From positions 992,001 to 1,056,000 of the forward strand of contig NZ_PIPL01000001.1 of NCBI RefSeq assembly GCF_003987145.1: a DNA stretch of 64,000 nt, written 5' to 3'. The notes under the pieces are model-generated. The model worked only from the letters and a program-made list of their open reading frames with translations. It made no database searches and was not told the DNA's origin. How positions within the stretch are numbered: position 1 is the stretch's first letter; every line of letters starts with the position of its first letter. The position numbers and the translations under genes are program-made. This document shows, piece after piece, positions 17,211-25,454 of the stretch. Source of the stretch: Aliidiomarina minuta (GTDB lineage: Bacteria; Pseudomonadota; Gammaproteobacteria; Enterobacterales; Alteromonadaceae).

Positions 17211-17311
17211 GTGACAATCATCCACATACACAATGCAGCATTCGAAAACCCAACCCCTTATAGCCAACGTTTCAGGGTGGCTGAAGGATTTCCCCTGGAG
17301 GACACTAATAT

Positions 17312-19036
17312 TTAAGCATTATCAAGCAAGATAGAAGGCATCACTATTACTGTTACAGCTCTGTTTCCAACGATTTCTTCAACCCTGAAAAGAACGTCAC
17401 CTACCGTAAATTCAGCAAATTCAGCGAAGTCGCTTCCGAGTTGCTCTCTTGCTAATTCATCCAATGTAAAATGCTTGTTTATACCTTTATTAATCAACAA
17501 CTCATAGCACCATTCAATATCTGCCAGCGTACTGGCACCTTTCAGACGCCAATGTGCCGGTAATTTGGAAGAGCGAAAACCTTTTTCAGAAAATACCTGT
17601 TCAACCATTTCCTTGTAATCATCTTTTAACACCACAAACAAATGATCTTTTGCTTCAAGTATCGTTGACCCTCTTGGTGGAATGATTTTTGCTCCACGGG
17701 AAATCATTGCAACCACTGCACCTTCAGGCAAAGCCATTCGCGCTAACCGCCGCTTCACAGCACGAGAATTTTCTGACAGCGTATATTCCACTATTTCGCC
17801 ATCAACTTGTCCAAGTGCTGTTATTTCAAGCACAGCGGCTGCTTTTGCCGGAGTACGTTCAATCAGCCCTAGCTTCCTCGCTACGAAAGGCAATGTAGAT
17901 CCTTGCAGGGTGGAGGAAATTAAAACAACAAAAAATACTGCATTGAAAATCAATTCAGCACCAGGAAGGCCAAACAATAAAGGAAAAATAGCAAGAATTA
18001 TAGGTACAGAACCACGCAGGCCAACCCAAGACATTAAAGTAATTTCACGAAGGTTAAAGCCAAATATTTTCAGAATAGGAATCACAGCAAGTGGCCGTGC
18101 CACAAATAATAGAATGGCCCCAATCACCAGCCCTTCTAGCCAGACATCCAGCAGTGAACTTGGATTAATGAGCAATCCCAGCATCACAAACATAGTAATT
18201 TGGCTCAGCCAGGCAAGACCATCGTGAAACAGGAAAGTAGTACGCTGGAACACAAAACGCTTATTCCCAATCATGACACCACATATAAAGATGGCGAGAA
18301 ATCCACTGCCACCAAAATAAGTAGCGATGCCGTAAGAGAGCAAACCAGCAGCAGTCACCAGAACCGGATAGAGGCCAGTAGCCTGTAAATTTATTTTATT
18401 AATCAGACGAACTGTAAAGTAGCCGGCTATCAGCCCACCCATTGCCCCACCACCCATCTGGAGGACAAAGAACAGAAGTAACCCTAAGCCAATTTCTGCC
18501 TCATTCAGAATAACCTCAAGCAACGCAATGGTCAGAAAAATAGCCATTGGGTCGTTGGAGGCACTTTCAATTTCCAGAGTCGCCTTAACACGATTATTCA
18601 GGTTAATGCCCGCGTTACGCAACAGGGAGAATACGGCGGCGGCATCAGTTGAGCCCACAATCGCACCCAACAACAAGCCCTCCATAAGGGTTATTGGCAG
18701 TATGACACTGGCTGCAGCGCCGGTTACAACAGCAGTGAAAACCACACCCAGGGTCGCCAATACTGAGGCCGGTTTCCATACACGCTTAATAGAGGCAAGC
18801 GGTGTTTGCAAACCACCATCAAACAGAATAAGTGCGAGCGCCAACGTGCCTATAGCATGAGCGATTTCCGGGCTGTCAAAAACGATACGCCCAAGGCCTT
18901 CCTCACCAGCTAACATTCCGACCATCAAAAACAGAACCAGCATCGGCAAGCCCAGTCGCGCTGAGAGCTTACTGGACAAAATGCCAATCAAAATAAGCGC
19001 GGAGCTTAACAGGATAAGCTGGTCAATTAAAAACAT
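17312..19036 (-). CDS. nhaP2: K+/H+ antiporter NhaP2-like (CPA1 family)
   Basis: A 574-residue cation/proton antiporter. About 12 membrane helices fill residues 1-390, with the CPA1 ion-site region AIVGSTDAAAVFSLLR and the conserved WVGLRGSVPIILAI. The C-terminal cytoplasmic part contains a TrkA_C-type regulatory domain (about 400-480, with LARMALPEGAVVAMISR) and a transporter-associated domain, as in NhaP2/CvrA proteins that expel K+ and keep cell volume and pH in balance. It starts 7 bases after the PII-like gene in the same operon, which suggests regulation of the antiporter by that protein. Confidence 0.92.
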   Translation of the reverse strand: MFLIDQLILLSSALILIGILSSKLSARLGLPMLVLFLMVGMLAGEEGLGRIVFDSPEIAHAIGTLALALILFDGGLQTPLASIKRVWKPASVLATLGVVFTAVVTGAAASVILPITLMEGLLLGAIVGSTDAAAVFSLLRNAGINLNNRVKATLEIESASNDPMAIFLTIALLEVILNEAEIGLGLLLFFVLQMGGGAMGGLIAGYFTVRLINKINLQATGLYPVLVTAAGLLSYGIATYFGGSGFLAIFICGVMIGNKRFVFQRTTFLFHDGLAWLSQITMFVMLGLLINPSSLLDVWLEGLVIGAILLFVARPLAVIPILKIFGFNLREITLMSWVGLRGSVPIILAIFPLLFGLPGAELIFNAVFFVVLISSTLQGSTLPFVARKLGLIERTPAKAAAVLEITALGQVDGEIVEYTLSENSRAVKRRLARMALPEGAVVAMISRGAKIIPPRGSTILEAKDHLFVVLKDDYKEMVEQVFSEKGFRSSKLPAHWRLKGASTLADIEWCYELLINKGINKHFTLDELAREQLGSDFAEFAEFTVGDVLFRVEEIVGNRAVTVIVMPSILLDNA

Positions 19037-19043
19037 AGTGGTC

Positions 19044-19397
19044 TTACTCAGGATCGAAAGGTATTTGTGCCTCTAAGAGTTTCACATGCTCAGATAGTCC
19101 AAGGGCTTTGTCCACATCAAGCAAAAGCGCAATTCCTGTGTCCAGCCGCTCATCAAGTCCGCCTACTTTTACCACTTGCGCAAGCACATCATCAGCTCTG
19201 CGCTCCTCAACTAAAACCAACACCACATCCCGCTGGCTATGTACCTGGAAACCAAAAATGCCAATAGCTTCTTTTAAACCTACTCCCTTGGCGCTAGTTA
19301 TAATTGTGGCACCAGTCGCACCTGCCTTTCGGGCTGTATCAATTAGTTTCTCTGTTTTATCCACATCAACAAAAGCCATTAAAAGTTTAAATTTCAT
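19044..19397 (-). CDS. PII-like signalling protein
   Basis: A 117-residue protein with the PII/PII-like ferredoxin fold pattern: first strand MKFKLLMAFVDVDKTEKLIDTARKAGA, then GATIITSAKGVGLKEA, and a later strand-helix region. The T-loop segment is much shorter than in GlnB/GlnK and lacks the uridylylated tyrosine context, and the classical B-loop GDGK is missing, so it belongs to the divergent PII-like group rather than to nitrogen-control GlnB. Trimer formation and binding of a nucleotide or metabolite are typical. The downstream antiporter is the obvious target. AGGGGGCC precedes ATG. Confidence 0.8.
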   Translation of the reverse strand: MKFKLLMAFVDVDKTEKLIDTARKAGATGATIITSAKGVGLKEAIGIFGFQVHSQRDVVLVLVEERRADDVLAQVVKVGGLDERLDTGIALLLDVDKALGLSEHVKLLEAQIPFDPE

Positions 19398-19430
19398 AAG
19401 GCCCCCTAACCATTAATTGTTCCTAAGTGT

Positions 19431-19459
19431 AGATTACAAACCAACATACGCGTGCTCAA
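19431..19459 (-). promoter_or_regulatory. Putative promoter of the PII-like/antiporter operon
   Basis: On the minus strand, -35 TTGAGC (19454-19459), a 17-bp spacer, and -10 TAATCT (19431-19436), 33 bases before the PII-like ATG. Spacing is ideal and each box has one or two mismatches to consensus. Confidence 0.4.
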
Positions 19460-19554
19460 TAAGTATATTATTTAACCTTGATATACATCGTTCTAATACG
19501 AGAAATAAAAATGTCACAGGCAAAGTCGTTTTAATAGATTTAATTTAATGCATT

Positions 19555-19581
19555 AAAAAACGCTCCCTCGGGAGCGTTTTT
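19555..19581. terminator. Intrinsic terminator of the 2-oxoacid dehydrogenase operon
   Basis: The stem CGCTCC / GGAGCG flanked by AAAAAA (19555-19560) and TTTTT (19577-19581) forms a symmetrical hairpin 13 bases after the E2 stop codon on the minus strand. The A/T tails allow action in either direction, although no plus-strand gene runs into it. Confidence 0.88.
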
Positions 19582-19594
19582 AGAAGTTTAGGCG

Positions 19595-21190
19595 TTAAGA
19601 CATCTCAACCAGCATGGTGGTTGGGTCTTCGAGAAACTCCTGCCAGCGCTTATTGAAGTTGGCGATAGTACCGCCGTCAATAATACGGTGATCGCCTGAC
19701 CAGCTTGCAGTCATAATCTCCCGTGCTACCACTTCCCCGGCTGCATCAAAACGCGGTAACTGCTGTACGCGGCCAAGGGCAACGATAGCAGCTTCCGGCA
19801 TATTGATGATTGGAGTGGTCACAGTACCGCCAACAACACCAATATTGGAGATGGTAATAGTACCGCCTTTCATATCCGCCTGGGCTACTTTGCCTTCACG
19901 AGCGGCGTTGGTTAAACGGGTGACTTCTTCTGCAACTTCCAGCAGGCTCTTCTGATTCACCTGTTTAATGTTAGGCACCATTAAACCAATTTTGGTCGCC
20001 ACGGCCATACCAATGTTGTGATCATCAAAATAAGTAATCTCATTGGCTTCTTTGTTCAGCTGGGCGTTCATAATCGGAAACTCTTTCATCGCCAGCGACA
20101 ATGCTTTAATGAAGAACGGCATGAGGGTTAGCTTAATGCCTTTTTCTGCATACTTAGCTTTCAATCGCTTATGCAATGCACGAAGTTCCGTTAGATCAAA
20201 GTCTTCGGCATAGGTGAAATGCGGAATAGTGCGTACTGACTCGGCCATCTGCCGCGCCATAGCTGCCTTAACGCCCCGTAGCGGCTCTGTGCGGCTACCA
20301 CCAGCCACTGGCTTGCTCTGTGTCTGGCTGCTTTGTTGTGCAGCTGCAGCAGGCTTAGCGCCACCTTCCACAAAGGCTTTAATATCGTCTTTTAAGACCC
20401 GGCCTTTGGCACCGGAACCTGGCACTTCACTGATATCAATATTTTCTTCCCGAGCACGACGGCGTACTGCCGGGCTGGCTAAAGCTTTGCCTTTAGCGGC
20501 GGCTTTCGGTGCTTCGGCCTGAGCTGAGGTTTCTTTCTTAACTTCAACTTTGGCTTCTTTACTCTGTGGCTCAGATGCGGCGGCACTGCCGCCAGCTTCC
20601 TGCAGCGCAAAAAGCGCTTTGCCCACTTCAGCAACGTCACCTTTAGCGTAATAAAGTTTGCTGACCACACCGTCCGACTTCGCCGGAATTTCGACTACGG
20701 CTTTGTCAGTCATTACTTCGACGACAACCTGGTCTTCTTCTACAGTGTCACCTTCCGCTACACGCCACTCAACAATTTCACACTCAACTATGCCTTCGCC
20801 GATATCCGGCAGGATAAAATCGGTCAAGGCACCATCTGAACTGTCTGCAGACTCAGAAGCTAATGGCTCGATGTCTTTTTCTTCGCTCTTAGAAGAGTCA
20901 GCCGGCTCTTTAGTTTGTGGTTTGGTTTCGCTTTCCGCTGGGGCCGAATTGCCCTCGGAATCAATCGAAAATAAAGGCTCGCCAACAACAGCGATGTCGC
21001 CTTTGGCGTAATAAAGCTTATTCACAGTACCGTCAAACTTAGCCGGAATTTCTACCACGGCCTTGTCGGTCATCACTTCAACCACGACCTGATCTTCTTT
21101 TACCGTGTCGCCTTCAGCAACCTTCCATTCAACGATTTCGCATTCAACAATGCCTTCGCCAATATCAGGTAAGATAAAATCTGTACTCAT
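19595..21190 (-). CDS. bkdB: Branched-chain 2-oxoacid dehydrogenase E2 (dihydrolipoyl acyltransferase)
   Basis: E2 core of the branched-chain 2-oxoacid dehydrogenase complex, moving acyl groups from E1 to CoA. Domains: lipoyl 1 (2-77, lipoylated Lys43 in TDKAVVEIP), an acidic linker, lipoyl 2 (123-198, Lys163), a peripheral-subunit-binding domain (236-274), an Ala/Gln linker, and the catalytic domain with the active His501 in DHRIIDGG. At 531 residues it is longer than most BkdB proteins because of the second lipoyl domain. It is last gene of the E1 alpha-E1 beta-E2 operon. An acetyl-specific role cannot be excluded, but the E1 subunits are of the branched-chain type. Confidence 0.92.
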   Translation of the reverse strand: MSTDFILPDIGEGIVECEIVEWKVAEGDTVKEDQVVVEVMTDKAVVEIPAKFDGTVNKLYYAKGDIAVVGEPLFSIDSEGNSAPAESETKPQTKEPADSSKSEEKDIEPLASESADSSDGALTDFILPDIGEGIVECEIVEWRVAEGDTVEEDQVVVEVMTDKAVVEIPAKSDGVVSKLYYAKGDVAEVGKALFALQEAGGSAAASEPQSKEAKVEVKKETSAQAEAPKAAAKGKALASPAVRRRAREENIDISEVPGSGAKGRVLKDDIKAFVEGGAKPAAAAQQSSQTQSKPVAGGSRTEPLRGVKAAMARQMAESVRTIPHFTYAEDFDLTELRALHKRLKAKYAEKGIKLTLMPFFIKALSLAMKEFPIMNAQLNKEANEITYFDDHNIGMAVATKIGLMVPNIKQVNQKSLLEVAEEVTRLTNAAREGKVAQADMKGGTITISNIGVVGGTVTTPIINMPEAAIVALGRVQQLPRFDAAGEVVAREIMTASWSGDHRIIDGGTIANFNKRWQEFLEDPTTMLVEMS

Positions 21191-21203
21191 GCTCAGGCTC
21201 CTG

Positions 21204-22181
21204 TTAATAATTCAACGAACGCTTAATAGCTTCGTAAGTTTTCAGGTGGTCAGCCATGTATTCTTTTTCATGGGCTAGCGGATACGGGGTGTCTAAACCA
21301 GAAACCCTCATGATCGGAGATTCTAAGTATAAAAACGCCATTTCCTGAACCGTAGCGGCCACTTCACTACCAAAAGCATTAGTATGAGGGGCTTCCTGAG
21401 AAATCACCAGGCGTCCGGTTTTACGCACGGACTCAGCGACGGTGTCTTTATCCCACGGCAGAATGCTGCGCAAATCGATAATTTCACAGCTTACTCCGTC
21501 TTTTTCAGCCAGTTCTGCCGCTTTTTCGATGATTTCCATCTGCGCGCCCCAGCCGACCAGCGTAATATCTGAACCTTCTTTCATCACGTCAGCTTTGCCG
21601 AGCGGAATGGTATATTCTTCTTCCGGCACTTCACCCACCGCAGCACGGTACATGCGCTTAGGTTCCAGAAAGAGAACCGGATTAGGATCAAAAATTGAAC
21701 TCAGCAGCAAACCTTTAGCTTCATAAGGATTACGTGGGATAACAATTTTCAGGCCCGGGGTATGTGCAAAATAGGCTTCCGGTGACTGTGAGTGATAATG
21801 GCCACCGTGAATACCGCCGCCGTAAGGTGTGCGTATGGTCAGGCCGCCAACATTAAATTCGTTACCTGAACGGTAACGGAATTTAGCGGTTTCATTCACA
21901 ATCTGATCAAAAGCCGGGAAAATATAATCGCCGAACTGAATTTCAGCTACCGGGAAACTGCCCTGAGCCGCCAGACCATTGGCAAAACCAATAATGCCCT
22001 GCTCGACCAGCGGCGTATTGAAGCAACGGTCCCGGCCGTATTTTTCCTGCAAACCACTGGTGGCACGAAAGACGCCGCCGAAATGACCTACGTCTTCACC
22101 AAAAATACTGACTTTGTCGTTTTTTGCCATCGCCAGATCAAGGGCGCTGTTGATGGCCTGTAATAAATTCATTTTAGCCAT
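21204..22181 (-). CDS. bkdA2: Branched-chain 2-oxoacid dehydrogenase E1 beta
   Basis: A 325-residue transketolase-like E1 beta subunit, pairing with E1 alpha to form the thiamine-diphosphate site. Visible hallmarks are [17 protein letters not shown] near the N-terminus, [36 protein letters not shown], and the C-terminal [14 protein letters not shown]. Length is typical. ATG overlaps the E1 alpha stop by one base and the E2 gene starts 13 bases downstream, so all three are one translational unit. Confidence 0.94.
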   Translation of the reverse strand: MAKMNLLQAINSALDLAMAKNDKVSIFGEDVGHFGGVFRATSGLQEKYGRDRCFNTPLVEQGIIGFANGLAAQGSFPVAEIQFGDYIFPAFDQIVNETAKFRYRSGNEFNVGGLTIRTPYGGGIHGGHYHSQSPEAYFAHTPGLKIVIPRNPYEAKGLLLSSIFDPNPVLFLEPKRMYRAAVGEVPEEEYTIPLGKADVMKEGSDITLVGWGAQMEIIEKAAELAEKDGVSCEIIDLRSILPWDKDTVAESVRKTGRLVISQEAPHTNAFGSEVAATVQEMAFLYLESPIMRVSGLDTPYPLAHEKEYMADHLKTYEAIKRSLNY

Positions 22182-23365
22182 TACTTCACCCCTTCTGATG
22201 TTTTTGGATAAGCATCCGGATACTTGCGGATATGTGCTTTCAGATCATCCAGCTGCTCTTTTAGCTGTTGAGTTGGAGTGTCGTAAACATCATTGATGAT
22301 TTCGTCAATGTGAGGAACCGGGATTTTCTCTGAAGTCTTCAATTCAGCCAGTACCGCGTCTTTATGGCGTTTTTGCTGAGCGTCGGCTTCTTCTTCAGTA
22401 ATCCAGCCTTTATTCAGCAGCCAGTTACGCATGCGCACTAACGGGCACTTATCGCGCCATGCCTGCTCTTCTTCGCGGGTACGGTAACCAGTAGGATCAT
22501 CTGAAGTTGAGTGACCGGCCATGCGATACGACATCGCTTCGATCAATACAGGTTCATTTTCTTCTACGGCAAGACGACGGGCTTCTTTAGTAGCGGCATA
22601 AACAGCCAGCATATCGTTGCCGTCAACACGGATGGTTTTCATGCCATAACCAACACCACGTGGCGCTATGCCATCACCCGCTAATTGCTCATCAATAGGT
22701 GTGGAAATCGCATATCCATTATTACGGCAGAAGAAGATTGCGGGCACTTTAAGTACCGCGGCCATGTTCATGCCGGCATGGAAATCGCCTTCTGAAGCGG
22801 CACCTTCACCGAAATAACAGATAGTGCAGGTTTTCGACTTCTCTTGTTTTTGCCCGTAAGCATAACCAGCAGCCTGCGGGATTTGAGTTCCCAGCGGCGA
22901 AGAAATAGTCATAAAATTAAGCTCAGCAGAGCCATAATGTACCGGCATCTGACGGCCTTTACCTAAATCTTTGGCATTCGAGAACAATTGATTCATAAAT
23001 TGTTCTACGGTGAATCCACGATAGGCTAATGCGCCCTGTTCGCGATATTGCCCCATGATCATGTCTTCAAATTCAAGGGCAGCAGCAGAGCCTATGCTCG
23101 TAGCTTCTTCACCCAACGAGGACAGGTAGAAACTAATACGTCCCTGACGCTGAGCGGCAAACATGCGTTCATCCAGAACACGGATAAACTGCATGGTTTC
23201 AAACATTTTTAGTGCCAGTTTCTTGTCTACATCCGGTAACTTCGCGCCTTTATGCGGAGTACCATCAGCTTTCAACAACTGAAACATTGGAATTTTCAAC
23301 GCGTGCCCGTCGATAACATCGATCTCGGTGACTACGGTTGGCTGTTTCGTCGATACTTTAGCCAT
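22181..23365 (-). CDS. bkdA1: Branched-chain 2-oxoacid dehydrogenase E1 alpha
   Basis: A 394-residue E1 alpha subunit that decarboxylates branched 2-oxoacids from Val, Leu and Ile. The thiamine-diphosphate motif begins [13 protein letters not shown] and ends in [11 protein letters not shown]. The loop [12 protein letters not shown] matches the regulatory loop of E1 alpha proteins. The N-terminal block with [14 protein letters not shown] is characteristic of branched-chain rather than pyruvate E1 alpha. It is first gene of the operon. No E3 (lipoamide dehydrogenase) gene is in this window, so E3 is probably shared with other complexes. Confidence 0.93.
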   Translation of the reverse strand: MAKVSTKQPTVVTEIDVIDGHALKIPMFQLLKADGTPHKGAKLPDVDKKLALKMFETMQFIRVLDERMFAAQRQGRISFYLSSLGEEATSIGSAAALEFEDMIMGQYREQGALAYRGFTVEQFMNQLFSNAKDLGKGRQMPVHYGSAELNFMTISSPLGTQIPQAAGYAYGQKQEKSKTCTICYFGEGAASEGDFHAGMNMAAVLKVPAIFFCRNNGYAISTPIDEQLAGDGIAPRGVGYGMKTIRVDGNDMLAVYAATKEARRLAVEENEPVLIEAMSYRMAGHSTSDDPTGYRTREEEQAWRDKCPLVRMRNWLLNKGWITEEEADAQQKRHKDAVLAELKTSEKIPVPHIDEIINDVYDTPTQQLKEQLDDLKAHIRKYPDAYPKTSEGVK

Positions 23366-23559
23366 AACTTACTCTCGTTATACCTGAAATGAGCGCAACT
23401 TTACCTTTACGTCAACGGTGATGCAAATTGATTCACATCCAGCTGTCGTAAGGTGGTGTTCATCAAGCGCTACAGCAATAAAACACATGCTGTAGAGCCC
23501 TTTATTCACGTGTGCTGCAACCTTTGTCTCTGTTCTGGCGGCTGGCTGCCACAAACTAC

Positions 23560-24603
23560 TCAGACCAGTTCAATCTGATCGGCGTCTACTTCAACCACTG
23601 TGATTAACGCGCGCTGGCCCAGTGCTACTTTAGCATTGGGAAAAATAATAGATTCGCCCTGAGTCTGCACAGGATAGGTTTTATCGCCATCCCGCGCCAG
23701 TTCATAACCGACTGCAAACTCGGTGAAGTTTGCCACGTCATCCGGGAAATTAAGTTCAAAGTCCTGTTGTGTCCGGTTGATACTGCGCAGAACCTGATAA
23801 ATATGAAAATCAGATGGCTCAAAGTTGCCCAGTTTCAGTTCCTGATTACAAATCAGTTTCTGCAAAACTTCCTTCACCGCAGCAAATTTATGCATGTCAT
23901 TGTGCCCGAAGGGGCGCACTTTACCCAATTCCAGAGTGAAAGCGTCGGCAGCAAAGTTACGTACACTAAAGTAAGAAAAAGTGGTCGTTGGGCCTTCATG
24001 CAAAAGCACGGTATTAACACCCATCGCACCCAATAACTGTAACTGGTGCTTTTTGTAAGGGGCACCATGAGTAAAAGGATAAACAGCAAATTTTTCGTGC
24101 TGCGAATCACGAATGGCAGTATGCATATCATAATGCAAACGCTGGCGTTTTCCCGCAGGCGCCTGCTCGTAGAAACGGGCGACGTACTGTTCCAGTTTTT
24201 GCGCCCGCACTCGCTCTTTATTGACCAGCCCCTCGCCTTCACTATGAGCGCCGCTGAATAAACGGTTCATATTCTCATCAACAAAACGTTTGCCAATATT
24301 AATGGCCGCTGGGTTAGCGATTAAGAACATCACCCGATTACCTGACTGAAGATACCCCTGCCGCAGCTGTTCAATCAGCTCATCACAAATCTCAATAGGG
24401 GCGGTTTCATCGCCATGTACCGCGCAGGACAAAATCAAATCCAGTGGTCCAGGATTGGCGGGAGTAAACACAATAACGCCACTGTCCCAGATCTCAACCT
24501 GAGTACCATCCGCCAGACATTCAGTCTGATCGATATCAACACCCCATTCATGCTCTCGGGTGAAAGTTAAAAAATTCTGTTCCGATAAAACTCGTAAATT
24601 CAC
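23560..24603 (-). CDS. astE: Succinylglutamate desuccinylase AstE-like
   Basis: A 347-residue zinc carboxypeptidase-fold deacylase. Zinc ligands are visible as His63 and Glu66 in CAVHGDETAPI and His161 in LHYDMHTAIRD, and the conserved FVDENMNRLF supplies substrate-binding residues. This matches AstE, which releases glutamate from succinylglutamate at the end of arginine catabolism. No other ast gene is here, so an aspartoacylase-like specificity remains possible. The ATG overlaps the DUF599 stop by four bases (ATGA), suggesting coupling to that membrane protein. Confidence 0.85.
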   Translation of the reverse strand: MNLRVLSEQNFLTFTREHEWGVDIDQTECLADGTQVEIWDSGVIVFTPANPGPLDLILSCAVHGDETAPIEICDELIEQLRQGYLQSGNRVMFLIANPAAINIGKRFVDENMNRLFSGAHSEGEGLVNKERVRAQKLEQYVARFYEQAPAGKRQRLHYDMHTAIRDSQHEKFAVYPFTHGAPYKKHQLQLLGAMGVNTVLLHEGPTTTFSYFSVRNFAADAFTLELGKVRPFGHNDMHKFAAVKEVLQKLICNQELKLGNFEPSDFHIYQVLRSINRTQQDFELNFPDDVANFTEFAVGYELARDGDKTYPVQTQGESIIFPNAKVALGQRALITVVEVDADQIELV

Positions 24604-25394
24604 TCAGATTTATCCTTTTTTTCACTAATATCCTGTACCTGGGTGCTCACAGCTGCATGTTGAGCGAGGCGCTCATGCTCTGGCATGGGGCCAGGTTCAT
24701 AGCCCTTGGTAGCGAGCAACGCACGTAATACCCGTGAACGATATTCACGACGATAAAGCACACCCACCACCACAGCACTAGCGGTAATAAAGAACCAGGG
24801 GTTCGCGAACCAGCACAAATACGCAAGGGCAAAATAGTAGGCACGCAGGCCATAGTTATATTCATGGCCAGCCTGATCCAGAACCTTGGCTGTGTTGCGC
24901 GCATAACGATCGCGTTCTTCTTCGCTCACGGTTGAGCGACTCATGTTCGGTGCCATACCCAGTAATACGGAAACAAAACCAAACTGACGAATGGACCAGG
25001 TAAATTTGAAAAAGGCAAACACCATGATAGTCGCCATGCCAGCAAGCTTAAATAATACCAGCGTAGGACTTTGTTCGACGGTAAAGGGCAGCTGGTCAAT
25101 AACCCGGACAAACTGCTCACTAGAGGCCAGTACGGTTAACACACCGGCCAGTACCAGAATGGTCGATGAGGCGAAGAAAGTAACGTTACGTTCCACATTG
25201 CCAATCAGCGCAGCATCCGCAATGTGTTGGTCTTTATGGGTGACTGCATACATCCAGTCCACCCTTAAAGTCCGTAGAATACTGGACAGGCAATGAATAT
25301 GACGCGCCCGCTTTTTGGCAAACAGCGAATAGCCAACCCAAAGTAACAAAAACCAGCCAATGGCAATTAAATCAATTAGTGGAATATCTCGCAT
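24600..25394 (-). CDS. DUF599 family membrane protein
   Basis: A 264-residue integral membrane protein of the DUF599 family. About five hydrophobic stretches are seen, starting with LIAIGWFLLLWVGYSLFA. The family core TLRVDWMYAVTHKDQHIADAALIGNVERNVTFFASST is recognisable, as is a helical region with YNYGLRAYYFALAYLCWF. The C-terminus is a charged cytoplasmic tail. No function has been assigned to the family as far as I know. It is directly upstream of, and overlaps by four bases, the AstE-like gene. Confidence 0.85.
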   Translation of the reverse strand: MRDIPLIDLIAIGWFLLLWVGYSLFAKKRARHIHCLSSILRTLRVDWMYAVTHKDQHIADAALIGNVERNVTFFASSTILVLAGVLTVLASSEQFVRVIDQLPFTVEQSPTLVLFKLAGMATIMVFAFFKFTWSIRQFGFVSVLLGMAPNMSRSTVSEEERDRYARNTAKVLDQAGHEYNYGLRAYYFALAYLCWFANPWFFITASAVVVGVLYRREYRSRVLRALLATKGYEPGPMPEHERLAQHAAVSTQVQDISEKKDKSE

Positions 25395-25454
25395 CCGTGG
25401 GTTCCTTGCGCCTCTGCTTATGCCTCAGCATCATAGACGCAAGCGCGCCCGGCA

